Part shown: piece by piece, positions 13,704-22,781 of the stretch
How positions within the stretch are numbered: position 1 is the first letter of the stretch
Layout: the number at the start of each line of letters is the position of its first letter
Virus record (IMG/VR): IMGVR_UViG_3300035183_000649
Span: 1 to 44,921 of that record
Origin: a virus
Strand: one strand, 5' to 3'
Length of the DNA stretch: 44,921 nucleotides
Position numbers and translations under genes: made by a program
Notes under the pieces: generated by a model
The model's input: the letters and a program-made list of their open reading frames with translations, nothing else
Told to the model about the DNA's origin: nothing
The model's database searches: none

Positions 13704-16700
13704 CTAGGGACCGAAGGAACCGAACTCCATCGGGGGGTTTGCTTGGGCCTGCATGGCCGCCAGGACGGCCCGTTCGATATCGGCCTGTCCTGAGACCTCC
13801 CGGACGTCGGAACGGCTCCTGGCGGTTCCTCCGGCCGCTAGCGAGGAAACGGGCACGTTGAGCCCACGAGACCCCTGCACCACATCCCCGTACACCCGCC
13901 GCACATCGGAGGGCATCCTGTCCAAAATGCGCTCGGTGCGGGGCACCTGACGGCTCTGCACGAACGCCCTTACCTGAGCCTTCGTGACGGTGAGGGGGAC
14001 CCCGTACTTGGATTCGAAGGCCTTGGCCGTCTTCTCGGCCCCCCTCGGATCGTTGGCGACCATCGCCCGCAGGTACTCGTGGCGCGCCCCCAAGATCTCT
14101 TCCCGCTGCTTCACCAGGTAGCCGTCGAGGGAGCCCGGCTCGTTGAACTTGCCCATGTCCACCCCGAGTCCCCGCATCACCAGCTCGGAGGGGCTCTTGT
14201 AATCGACGAGGCGACCCCCCTTATAGACGGGCACCCTCCCGTCTTCCAGGGGGTTGCTCCAGTCGGCGGTGGTCTTCTGCATCGAGGAAAGGAGGGGGAT
14301 CCCCGTCTCGGGCATCACCCCCATCAACCGGCTCAGGGCGATTCCGCCGGGCACCACCCGGGAAATGGCGCTCGTGAGGGTGGCGGTATCGCCGGAAGCC
14401 AGCCCCGAAATGAAGTCGTGGGGCACCGAGATGATGGGGGGCAGCTTGATCCACCCGTTGCCGCTCTCCAGGTACCTGTCGCCCCCCACCACGTCGGCCG
14501 CGCTCGCCGCGAACAACCCCTTCGACAGGTCAACACCCGCGAGCGACTTGCCCGCCTCATAGATGATCGCGCTCATCCCGAGGCCCCGCACGAGCGTATT
14601 GGCGAGACCCGCCGCGTAGCTGGACTGACCCCCCAGCATCGGCATCGTGTAAAACGTGCCCGTGAACGTCCGGGCGGGGAAGCTCATGAACTGCCGCAAC
14701 ACCGGGTTCGCCATCCACCCCTTCAAGAAGATGCGGGGCGTGTTCTCCGGCGTGTTCGTGAACTGCATCATGCTCACGAACTGCTTCTGGGAGTCCCGCA
14801 CCGCCTGCGTGATGGGCTTACCCGATGCTTCCCACGCCGCCTCGTAGGCGTGCCCGGTCACCAGCCGGTTCAACCACTCCGTCTTCTCAAACCCCTTGAG
14901 GAACAACTCTTCGACGAGGTCAAAGAAGCCCCTCTTCTTGCCCAGCCTGTTTCCAAACGTGACGGTGTCCAGCATCGAGAGGTGGTCGCCCCCAATCCCC
15001 CACTCCTTGGCGTGCGGCATCACCTGGTCGAGCAGCTCCTGCCGCTGCCGCTCCGTGATCATCCCCACCCCGTACTTCTCCACCCTCTTGCTGGCGTACG
15101 CCCACAGGTCGGCCATCGCCCTCTTGTACCCCTTCAACGTGTTGCCAATGCCCAATGCGGGCGCCGTCATCACCACGGGCTGCATCAGGTTCATCGTCAT
15201 CGAACCCAGGTTGAGCCCCAAATGGCTCACATAAAACATCCGGGCGATGGCGCCCCAGACTCCCCCTCCGGTCCCCGGGTCCAGGTCGGGGTCGGCGAGC
15301 ATGTTCAGCTTCTTGGCGAGGGGGGGCACGTTCTTGTTGATCCACTTCCCGAGCCCCGTTCCCATGAAAGAGGCGAGGCCCTTCTTGGCCTGCCACAGGG
15401 CCGCCCTCATCACGAGGGCCTCCTTTGGCGCCCGCGACATAAGCCCGGCCAGCGACTCCCTCAGGTGCCGCTGTACGAGGGGGTCGGCCTGGACCATTAC
15501 GGCGTTGCGAAGCATCGCCTCCACCGTCATCTCGGGAGCGTCCGCGAACTTGTGCCACTCGTCGTCGGCCCGTACGTGGGGGCCGCCCAGCGCGGGTTTG
15601 AGCAGTGGGTCCTTGAAGGGGGCCTCCCACCCTTTTGTCAACTTGCCGCTGCGGACCGTCGCGGCCTGGGCCGCCAACATCCCCTGGGAGGGCTTCTTCA
15701 ACATCTCGGTGAAGGCGGCCGCCTCCCTCGTGTACCTCTCCGTCGTCATCGGCGCGTTGATGCGGAGGGCGGGCATCGCCATCTGGTGCTCTTTGAGCAG
15801 CCGGTTCGCCGCCGTATCCGCCTCCCAAATCATCTTGTTCATGTGGTCCCGGATGGAGGCGGGCAGTTCCGGGTCCATCGTGAACCCGTAGAGATCATCG
15901 GGGTGTATCATCAGGGGGGCTCCCCCCTTCTTCGAAATGGCGAGCCCCTTCGCCGCGCTCACCCCGTCCCGCATCCCCTGCGCATCGAAGACCTGGAGGA
16001 TGGAGGTGTTGGCCGGACGCAGGTTCGCGTTCGCCGCCATCTCGGGCGTCTTCACCCGCTGCACCGTGTTGAAAGGGATGTAGTGGTCGGAGAAGGCGTC
16101 TCCCCCCATCAGCATCTTCTTGGCGATGTCCAGCCCCTCCTTCGGGTCGGCCGCCCCCATCTCTATCGCCTTGTGGTGGTACTCCCCAAACAAGAGGTCC
16201 ATGGCGTCCTCGCCCCCGTAGGTTCCGTAGGAGCCCATGGGCGAGTCGAGAGGCCCCATGATGTCGATGTTGCCCCCCCTCCGCTTGTTCTGGATCGTCC
16301 TCACCAGCCGGATGGCGTGATCGTCGGGAATCTCCCCCTTCGCGTTGAGCTGGAAGACACTCTCCTTCTTGGCGTCCCGCTCCGCCTTCATCGCGTTGAA
16401 CCAGTCGTGGTACTCGGCGGGGGCGTTCGCTTCGATCTTGTCCCTCAACTCGGCGAGCAGGTGCCCCTCCCCCTTCGGAGTCCAGTCGATCCTGAAAGCG
16501 GGTTTCTCGGAGGCGACGTACTTGGGGATGATGAAGGGGGTGTCGGGGATCTTCTTGAGGAGTTCGTTCATCCGTTTCTGGGCGGTCCTGGCCAGTTTCC
16601 GGCCCGACCCCTTGAGCGAGTCGGACTGGTCCAGGAGGAACCGCAACTCTTTCCCCTCCTCCGTCTCCCAGAAGTTCTTGTAGGTGTCGCGGGCTTCCCG

Positions 16701-17414
16701 CCACTTGGCGACGGCGTTGAGGTCGGTGGAATCACCAATGATGGAGTGCTGCCACTTCCCTCCGACCTTGCGGCCCGTACCGTACTCCAGCCGGATATTG
16801 GGGGTCGTCGGGGCGTAGGGCTTGTCCATCTGGTAGAGGCGGATGGTGGCGGCGTTGTGGAGCCGCTGGACTTCGAGGGCCTTCGCGGGCCCGTACTTCT
16901 TGGCGACTTCTCCGGGATCGAAGGTGTCGATGCCCAGCCTTTCCATTAGTTTGCCGAGGGGCCCACCCACTCTTTCCGTGATCCCATCCTGGGCCGCCTT
17001 GTGCGCGACGTAGACCTCCCCGACCACGCTGGCGGCGTGCGTGCCCCTCGTCTCTTCGGCGAGACCCAGCAGACCAGACGCGGCCATCGCGTTCCACTCT
17101 TGGTGGAGAGCCCCCTTCCCCGGAGCCATCAGGAAGGGGTCACGACCCTTCGCCAGCGCGCGACCCACCGGCGCATGGGTGAACATCATGGCGAGGACAA
17201 AGGGGTTCGTGAGCGTGTTGACGACGAAGGAACCAATGCCGCTCCCCTGTCCGAGGAGGCGTTCGGCCATCGTCTTCCGCTCTTCGGGGGCGAGACTGGT
17301 CGGCGAGACCACCGTATCCAGGAGCCCTTCCAAAGAGGCGTGCCCCCCCACCAACTGCGAGAGGGCAACGCCCGGGGCATCATAGATGCGGAGATCCCTG
17401 TAGCCAGTGGCCAC
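13704..17414 (-). CDS. Large internal virion protein (probable DNA-ejection protein)
   Basis: 1236 aa from a GTG after AAGGAGG. It is the last gene of the virion operon. The sequence is mostly helical with several long amphipathic or hydrophobic stretches, such as SHLGLNLGSMTMNLMQP and NTLVRGLGMSAIIYEAG in the last third. Very long helical proteins at this position in podoviruses are carried inside the capsid and ejected into the host to help DNA entry. No lytic transglycosylase or other enzyme motif was recognised. The function is inferred from size, position and composition. Confidence 0.65.
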   Translation of the reverse strand: MATGYRDLRIYDAPGVALSQLVGGHASLEGLLDTVVSPTSLAPEERKTMAERLLGQGSGIGSFVVNTLTNPFVLAMMFTHAPVGRALAKGRDPFLMAPGKGALHQEWNAMAASGLLGLAEETRGTHAASVVGEVYVAHKAAQDGITERVGGPLGKLMERLGIDTFDPGEVAKKYGPAKALEVQRLHNAATIRLYQMDKPYAPTTPNIRLEYGTGRKVGGKWQHSIIGDSTDLNAVAKWREARDTYKNFWETEEGKELRFLLDQSDSLKGSGRKLARTAQKRMNELLKKIPDTPFIIPKYVASEKPAFRIDWTPKGEGHLLAELRDKIEANAPAEYHDWFNAMKAERDAKKESVFQLNAKGEIPDDHAIRLVRTIQNKRRGGNIDIMGPLDSPMGSYGTYGGEDAMDLLFGEYHHKAIEMGAADPKEGLDIAKKMLMGGDAFSDHYIPFNTVQRVKTPEMAANANLRPANTSILQVFDAQGMRDGVSAAKGLAISKKGGAPLMIHPDDLYGFTMDPELPASIRDHMNKMIWEADTAANRLLKEHQMAMPALRINAPMTTERYTREAAAFTEMLKKPSQGMLAAQAATVRSGKLTKGWEAPFKDPLLKPALGGPHVRADDEWHKFADAPEMTVEAMLRNAVMVQADPLVQRHLRESLAGLMSRAPKEALVMRAALWQAKKGLASFMGTGLGKWINKNVPPLAKKLNMLADPDLDPGTGGGVWGAIARMFYVSHLGLNLGSMTMNLMQPVVMTAPALGIGNTLKGYKRAMADLWAYASKRVEKYGVGMITERQRQELLDQVMPHAKEWGIGGDHLSMLDTVTFGNRLGKKRGFFDLVEELFLKGFEKTEWLNRLVTGHAYEAAWEASGKPITQAVRDSQKQFVSMMQFTNTPENTPRIFLKGWMANPVLRQFMSFPARTFTGTFYTMPMLGGQSSYAAGLANTLVRGLGMSAIIYEAGKSLAGVDLSKGLFAASAADVVGGDRYLESGNGWIKLPPIISVPHDFISGLASGDTATLTSAISRVVPGGIALSRLMGVMPETGIPLLSSMQKTTADWSNPLEDGRVPVYKGGRLVDYKSPSELVMRGLGVDMGKFNEPGSLDGYLVKQREEILGARHEYLRAMVANDPRGAEKTAKAFESKYGVPLTVTKAQVRAFVQSRQVPRTERILDRMPSDVRRVYGDVVQGSRGLNVPVSSLAAGGTARSRSDVREVSGQADIERAVLAAMQAQANPPMEFGSFGP

Positions 17415-17423
17415 GGGCCCTCC

Positions 17424-17837
17424 TTACTGGCGACGGCTCCGGAACCGGAGAGTGCCCACCACGCCCGCGAGGGCCGTAAGTGTCGCCGAGTCGAAGGAAA
17501 TCACGATCATCGAACCGGCGGGCACGATGTTGCCCGTGGTGGAGACCGTCGCGTCAACGTTGGTGTCGATCGCGCCGTCCACTGGGAACGCGCTCGTGAT
17601 GTCGGTGCCGGCCGAAGACGCCGCAGCCCCGCTGGCGACCCACTTCAGCTTGCCGGTCCGGCCGCTCACCGAGCAGGCCGTGGCGAAGCGGAGCTTGAAA
17701 GCGTCAACGACGATGTCACGATCCGTCAGCATCAGGGGCATGTGCTGGACGGGGGTCCCCAGCGGGTTCGTGAGGAACTGGCTGGTCTGGAAGTCGTCGG
17801 GATACTGGGACACGGGGAGGGCGGTTTCACCAGGCAT
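17424..17837 (-). CDS. Small beta-rich virion-type protein
   Basis: 137 aa, with AAGGAG before the ATG. The sequence is rich in Ala, Ser, Thr, Val and Gly with strand-like stretches (TDRDIVVDAFKLRFATA, VPAGSMIVISFDSATLTALA), typical of small phage fibre or decoration proteins. It sits among large internal virion proteins and is similar in style, but not clearly in sequence, to the protein at 27746-28117. A hairpin-like sequence (AGGGTC with GACCCT) lies just upstream, at 17852-17868. Confidence 0.65.
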   Translation of the reverse strand: MPGETALPVSQYPDDFQTSQFLTNPLGTPVQHMPLMLTDRDIVVDAFKLRFATACSVSGRTGKLKWVASGAAASSAGTDITSAFPVDGAIDTNVDATVSTTGNIVPAGSMIVISFDSATLTALAGVVGTLRFRSRRQ

Positions 17838-17881
17838 GGGAAAATCTCCTTAGGGTCTCTCGGACCCTCCTCAGTATAGCC

Positions 17882-19798
17882 TCAGAGGATCCGTGTCGCC
17901 TTCCCGAGCAGTTTCTTCCCCAAGGCGGCAAACTCTTCCCAGCTCGATATCATCCGGGCCTCCTTTGCCAGAGCCTTCGGCGCTGCCTGCTTCCCGTACC
18001 GGGCCGCTTTCTCCTCCAAAGAGAGGGCTGGCATGGACGGACGGGGCTCTTCCCACCAACGGTTCACATTGGCCCCACCCCTCGCCCGATTCATGGCCTT
18101 GCGGTCGGCCATCCCCGGCCGGAACCCTGCTTCCTCCTCCCCTAGCTCGTCCAAGGGGGGTCGGACCTCATCGTCAAGGAGGAGATCAAGGATGTCTTGG
18201 GCCTTGAAAACCTCGTTTCCAGAGGAGGCCAGCACTTCCCGCCCCGACTTCCCCGACTTGATTTCGTGGAAGAGCCCGTATAGATCCCCAAGCGAAGGAT
18301 CATTGGTCTGGGCCCACTGCACCGCCTTCTTGGTGCCCACGATGTTCGGGGGCATCCCCCTCCGGACGAGTTCGTTCTCGACTTCTCGGTTGACCTCCAT
18401 CAGCTTGAACCAGTCGGAGGGCGTCTCGCCCCTCTTCAAGAACCATTTGGGAATCTTCCCTCTCTTGGTCCGAGGAAGCAGATACTCCTTGGAAGCTTCC
18501 GGGAGCCATTCCACCTCCTTCCTCCCGTAAGCGTTCAGAACCGCCGCGTCCGGCCGTGCTTCTTCAACGGGCACTATCCGGGCGATGCGGAGGTCGTTTT
18601 CGGGCGTGAGTTCGAGTTCGGCGCCCTGAGGACTGAGCCACTCCTCCGCCTTCGGGTTGAAATACTCCAGCCATTCCGGGGTCATCGGCTCCACGCGGCT
18701 CCACGCCTTGGCCTGCTCTAGCTGGTAGCGGGCGCGAGGGATCATGTTGTTTTGGACCGACCACACGGCGGAGCTGGCGAGGTCGGCTCCCATGAGGTCC
18801 CCCCTCTTGAAAGCCTCGATCGAGTAGTTGTGCGCTCGCTTCGCCAGTTTGAACGCGGGGTCATTGCTGGAGAAGTCGGTTGTGGTCATCAACCAGTTCT
18901 CGTTCTTCTCGAACTTGGAAGGAGCGTCCTCGCTGCCATGCGCGAGCGTCCACTCCCACGCGCGGCGAGCCTTGGGCATCTGGTCGATAACCTTCTGCAC
19001 GAAGGCGGGATCGGAGCCTCTGAGCGTGCGAAGGACTGCGGAGAAGCGGGCCGAACCCCCTTTCGATACGTCGAGGGCCCGTAGGGCACGAATCGCCTCT
19101 TCCTGGTTGGCCGGAGGGATGAAGCGGGTCAAGGGGTCCATGAACTCCTTGAGACGGCCCTTGACGGTGATTTCTTCCCCCTTCGCCCTGCTGTACTCCC
19201 ACCTACCCGTCCTGGGGTTCTTGTATTTTTGGGGGGGAAACGCCCTGTCGGCCAACTGGATCTTCTGCTTCGTCCGCTGGGAGAAGGGGTCCTTCGCGGC
19301 GACGTTGGGGGACAGGATCCGTCCCACTTCATCGAGGAGGGCGGGCGACTCCAACCTCCTCCCGAAGGGGAGTGGGGTGGGAGGACGCTCGTTGAGTCGA
19401 GAGGAGCCCGCCCCCAAGATCCGACCAGATTCCTCTACTCTCTGGAGTTCGAGAGTTCGAATGGGTGCTCCCTTGGGCGTACGAGAAACGTCCTCGGGTC
19501 GAAGTCCCCCTCCAAGAGTGGGTGCGGGAAGTTCGATAGGAGGGTTCTGCAATCTCATGGCGACTTCGTCGGCCAGCGCCTGGAGTCGGCCATCCTCCCT
19601 CGCCTTCTCCACGATAGCCAGAGCCTCGGACCCCAACGCCAGCTCGGACCCCAACGGAGGCAGCACCGTCGGACCCAACCGGAGGGGGAGCTTCCTTTTC
19701 GATAGGGGGGCAGGCAACGACCCGATCGGCAAGGGAGTAGCACGCCCTATCTTGAAACCGAGGGAGGGGGCGAGACCGGAGCCGTCACGGGTGGGCAT
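17882..19798 (-). CDS. Virion-region protein of unknown function
   Basis: 638 aa, with GGAG before the ATG. The first 170 residues are Pro, Leu and Arg-rich and low in complexity. The rest looks folded and charged (for example KARRAWEWTLAHGSEDAP, RWWEEPRPSMPALSLEEKAA). I do not recognise a domain. The position among internal virion proteins suggests a structural or ejected protein. It starts two bases before the stop of the upstream gene ends, so the genes are tightly packed. Confidence 0.6.
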   Translation of the reverse strand: MPTRDGSGLAPSLGFKIGRATPLPIGSLPAPLSKRKLPLRLGPTVLPPLGSELALGSEALAIVEKAREDGRLQALADEVAMRLQNPPIELPAPTLGGGLRPEDVSRTPKGAPIRTLELQRVEESGRILGAGSSRLNERPPTPLPFGRRLESPALLDEVGRILSPNVAAKDPFSQRTKQKIQLADRAFPPQKYKNPRTGRWEYSRAKGEEITVKGRLKEFMDPLTRFIPPANQEEAIRALRALDVSKGGSARFSAVLRTLRGSDPAFVQKVIDQMPKARRAWEWTLAHGSEDAPSKFEKNENWLMTTTDFSSNDPAFKLAKRAHNYSIEAFKRGDLMGADLASSAVWSVQNNMIPRARYQLEQAKAWSRVEPMTPEWLEYFNPKAEEWLSPQGAELELTPENDLRIARIVPVEEARPDAAVLNAYGRKEVEWLPEASKEYLLPRTKRGKIPKWFLKRGETPSDWFKLMEVNREVENELVRRGMPPNIVGTKKAVQWAQTNDPSLGDLYGLFHEIKSGKSGREVLASSGNEVFKAQDILDLLLDDEVRPPLDELGEEEAGFRPGMADRKAMNRARGGANVNRWWEEPRPSMPALSLEEKAARYGKQAAPKALAKEARMISSWEEFAALGKKLLGKATRIL

Positions 19799-19799
19799 C

Positions 19800-20402
19800 T
19801 TACGTCTCCGTCGTCAGTTGCTGGAGAGGATCTTGGTCCTGGAAGGCCCCATCACTCATCTGTTCAGCCATCTGCTGCATCAGGTCGATGCGGGGGGTCC
19901 CCCCGATGACGACGGCGCCCTTGGGCAACCTCCGCCCCGCCATGATCTGCTGGGCCACCGAGGGCGCGTTCTGGATAAGAGACACCGTGTTCTGCGCAAA
20001 GCGTTGCGCCCTCGCCTGATTCTCGATCTCACGGCGCCTCTGCTCCTTCTGGACCTCCCTCTCCATCTCCAGAGCCTGATCCGTCGAGATGCCCCCGATC
20101 AATGGGTCACCCGTCACGGACCGGCTCACCACATTGGCCGCGTCCTTCGCCAGTCCAAGCAACGGCAGACCCAGTCCCACCGCATCAATCGTTGAAAGGA
20201 TCGGGTGCTTGACCACACCCCTCATCAAGGCGCCCATCAGACCCGAAATCTTCCCCCCACCCCCAAGGATCGCCCCTCCGGCGCCGAGGCTTTGGGTGAG
20301 GCGTGCGGCCCCCCGCTGGAGCGCGGATCCGCCCCCCTCCACGCCGCTCGCTTCGAGGATGGAGGACAGGCGGGCTTCCTTCTTGGACTTGAACTTAGCC
20401 AT
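19800..20402 (-). CDS. Small virion-region protein, Gly-rich and helical
   Basis: 200 aa; the ATG at 20402 follows AGGAGG. The frame is open further upstream, but this start has the ribosome binding site and a basic MAKFKSKKEARL opening. The middle is Gly-rich and hydrophobic (GGAILGGGGKISGLMGALM), followed by a charged coiled-coil-like helix (ALEMEREVQKEQRRREIENQ). This pattern fits a membrane-active or inner virion protein. The family is unknown. Confidence 0.6.
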   Translation of the reverse strand: MAKFKSKKEARLSSILEASGVEGGGSALQRGAARLTQSLGAGGAILGGGGKISGLMGALMRGVVKHPILSTIDAVGLGLPLLGLAKDAANVVSRSVTGDPLIGGISTDQALEMEREVQKEQRRREIENQARAQRFAQNTVSLIQNAPSVAQQIMAGRRLPKGAVVIGGTPRIDLMQQMAEQMSDGAFQDQDPLQQLTTET

Positions 20403-20691
20403 GGGGAGCCTCCTGGGAGCAGAGGCAGATGACGAGGGTGTCGTCGTCGTCGCGGCGGCCCACCACGATCGCCCCCTTTCCACTCTGGACGAGGGGGAGG
20501 TTTCGACGGTCCCACAAGAAGTGCTTCACGCATTTCTCGACGCCCCTCTTGTCAACGACGAAGGGCTCCCCCTCCGGCTTCAAGGAGGTGTTGGGGTGGA
20601 CTTTGGGGTTGAGGGGGACGACGGCGATCCCGTCCTCATTGAAGAGGGTGAAGGCGGTGTGGGCGATGGCCTTGGCAAGCTTCCCATTCAT
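20395..20691 (-). CDS. Small protein of unknown function
   Basis: 98 aa. The ATG at 20691 overlaps the stop of the upstream gene by ATGA, and the 3' end overlaps the next gene by 8 bp. The sequence looks like a small alpha/beta fold (AHTAFTLFNEDGIAVVPLNP, GKGAIVVGRRDDDDTLVICL). I do not recognise it. Tight coupling on both sides shows that it is a real member of the virion operon. Confidence 0.6.
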   Translation of the reverse strand: MNGKLAKAIAHTAFTLFNEDGIAVVPLNPKVHPNTSLKPEGEPFVVDKRGVEKCVKHFLWDRRNLPLVQSGKGAIVVGRRDDDDTLVICLCSQEAPHG

Positions 20692-21140
20692 ACGAGCCCC
20701 GTTCGAGCCGCGATCTCGGCGATGGAGGGCCCGTCGTTGAGGGAGGCCCGTTGCAGTTCGGCCTTGTACCTCTGGGCCATGTCGGCCATGAACGCCTGGT
20801 CCTTGGCGGCGACGTAGGAAGCGGGCTGACGGGGCGACGCTTGGAGGTCGGCCAACGCTCCCAGCCGCTGGCTCAAGGCTTGTTCCAAGATATCGTTGCC
20901 GCTGTCGGCCATCGAGTCGTCGGCGATTCCCCTCAGGGCGAAGTTGATGGCCTTCTTTCGCTTGCCCGCCTTCGTCCACTCGGGACCCCCGATGAGGTTG
21001 CCTTCGTCCCACAGTTCGGAGAGGGCTTGGTAGGCGCCGACGATGCCGAGGCCCGCAAGGCCCCCCGCCAGAAGCTTGCCCCCCACCCCCTTGCCCACCG
21101 AGAGCAGCGACTTGAGTTTGTCCATGCCCATCTTGCTCAT
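20688..21140 (-). CDS. Small protein with Gly-rich hydrophobic segment
   Basis: 150 aa, coupled by ATGA overlaps at both ends. Near the N-terminus a Lys-rich start leads into GVGGKLLAGGLAGLGIVGAY, a likely membrane-active segment; the rest is Ala and Gln-rich and helical. In podoviruses such small proteins between internal core proteins are often part of the ejection apparatus. The family is unknown and the role is inferred from context. Confidence 0.6.
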   Translation of the reverse strand: MSKMGMDKLKSLLSVGKGVGGKLLAGGLAGLGIVGAYQALSELWDEGNLIGGPEWTKAGKRKKAINFALRGIADDSMADSGNDILEQALSQRLGALADLQASPRQPASYVAAKDQAFMADMAQRYKAELQRASLNDGPSIAEIAARTGLV

Positions 21141-22771
21141 TGGCCGTCTCCTTCAAGGGACGATAGGAGCCCGTCCAGCTTGTTGCGGAGGGGCGTCAAC
21201 AAAGAGTCCTCGATGCCGCTCGTCTCGTCCGTGATCTGCTTGCGGGCCTTCGACGCCGTCCTCATCCCGGCCAGCGCGAGGGCGTCCTCGCGGCTGCGAC
21301 GCTTCTGCGACAGCTTCAACTTCTTGTCTTCGAGGGACCGCACCTCCGCCGCCGGATCCACCGTGTCCGGATCGAAGCCGCTCGCCCTCACCTGGTTCTC
21401 GTAGGACTTCTGGCGGGCCAGCAGCGCCTCCTCCACCTTGGCACGGGCGGAGGGGGGCAACCGGCTCAGGTACTCGGCCCTCTTGTCAAACTTGCCGTTG
21501 TCGATGAAGTCGGCGATGGCCTCCTCCATGATGGAGCGGTTGTCCACCCCCGACTTCTCCCACTTCCCGTCCTTGGTTTGGGTTATTGACGCCCCCATCC
21601 GGAAGAGGGTGGGACCTTCCTTGCTGCGGAGGGAGAGGCCCAACGCCCCCATCTGCTCCACCTTCTGGAAGTAGGCGAGGTCGGCGGAGGGGTCCGCCAC
21701 GCTCACCCAGCCCTTCTCGGCCGAGTCCTGCATCGTCTTCGCGGCGGCCGCCCCTTTCAACGTGAGGCGACCGTTGGCCCCCTGCTTCATCAGACCGTTC
21801 AAGACGAATCCTATCTTGTCAGTCTCGACGCCCGCGTCCCTCAGTTGCTGGGCGTACGTCTCCGCCTCCTTCAAGGCGGCTTCCCTGCTCTCGGAGGCGC
21901 CCATCCCGTTGAAGTTGGCGGCATTTTCCAGGGCCTGCATCATGCTGCGGAACTGGGCCGTCTCCCCCTCCGATAGGCCTAGTTGCGGCGCCACCCTCAT
22001 CACCAAGTCGTCCGTGAACGTCCCCATCGACACCGTCTTTTCCTTGCCGGAAAGCATGGCGTCACCGACGACGGTTCCGATTGTGGCTGCCGCAGCGCCT
22101 AGAGACCCACCGCCCACCTTAGATACCTGTTCGATGCCAGTGCGGGCGGCTGCGCGAACGCCGCCGGTGTGGGAGGTGATGGCTTGGTTGAGGCTGTCCA
22201 GAAGCTGCTGCTCGCGGTCGTGCTGGGCGGCCATGTCGAGCTGCATGGCGTCGAAGATGTCCTGGTGGATGAGGGGCGCCTGGACCTGCCCGTCTTTACC
22301 TTGCTCGCCCGTGATGAGGGCTTCCTTCAGGTGGGCCAGGATGGAAAGGCGGGCGAGGCGGTGGTCCGTATCCTCGGAGTCTCGCTGGATCTCGTCGAGT
22401 TCGGGATACGCCTTGTCGAGTTCGTCGAGGTTGGAGGCCATGGCCGCGTTGGTGATGCGGTCGGCCACTTCCTTGCGGCGGCTCTCGACCTGCTCGTGAC
22501 GCGCGATCATCGCCGATTCGAGGAGGGACAGTTGGCGCTGATGCTCGGCCATCTTCTTCTGGAGGGCCAGTTGCTCCTTGGAGAGGCTCATCTGCTGCCC
22601 GAACTGCTGGTCCTCCTGCCTCATCCGGGCGTCGAACTGGCCCTGCTGCTGGGCCTGGCTCTGCTGGAACTGGCGATCCTGCTGGGCCAGCTCGGGCGCG
22701 TTCGAACGGCCCATGCCCGGGATCGCCGCACCAGCGGCGGGGTTCACGACGTTGACGGAGAACTGAGACAC
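21137..22771 (-). CDS. Gln-rich coiled-coil internal virion protein
   Basis: 544 aa from a GTG start after AAGGAG. The first 100 residues are very Gln-rich and predicted coiled coil (QQDRQFQQSQAQQQGQFDAR, then KEQLALQKKMAEHQRQLSLL). The middle has a Gly/Ala-rich stretch (GGGSLGAAAATIGTVVGDAM), and the C-terminal part is charged and helical. This composition and position match the inner core (ejected) proteins of podoviruses. No enzyme motif was recognised. Confidence 0.65.
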   Translation of the reverse strand: MSQFSVNVVNPAAGAAIPGMGRSNAPELAQQDRQFQQSQAQQQGQFDARMRQEDQQFGQQMSLSKEQLALQKKMAEHQRQLSLLESAMIARHEQVESRRKEVADRITNAAMASNLDELDKAYPELDEIQRDSEDTDHRLARLSILAHLKEALITGEQGKDGQVQAPLIHQDIFDAMQLDMAAQHDREQQLLDSLNQAITSHTGGVRAAARTGIEQVSKVGGGSLGAAAATIGTVVGDAMLSGKEKTVSMGTFTDDLVMRVAPQLGLSEGETAQFRSMMQALENAANFNGMGASESREAALKEAETYAQQLRDAGVETDKIGFVLNGLMKQGANGRLTLKGAAAAKTMQDSAEKGWVSVADPSADLAYFQKVEQMGALGLSLRSKEGPTLFRMGASITQTKDGKWEKSGVDNRSIMEEAIADFIDNGKFDKRAEYLSRLPPSARAKVEEALLARQKSYENQVRASGFDPDTVDPAAEVRSLEDKKLKLSQKRRSREDALALAGMRTASKARKQITDETSGIEDSLLTPLRNKLDGLLSSLEGDGQ

Positions 22772-22781
22772 GTTCCACTCC

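Noticed and set aside
13572-13793. Small + strand ORF after an AAAGGG site
   Set aside because: Codon use is unlike real genes here, it crosses the terminator and it overlaps the end of the internal virion gene.
14079-16949. A 956-codon open frame on the + strand
   Set aside because: It is antisense to the large internal virion protein, with His/Arg/Pro-rich composition and no recognisable motif.
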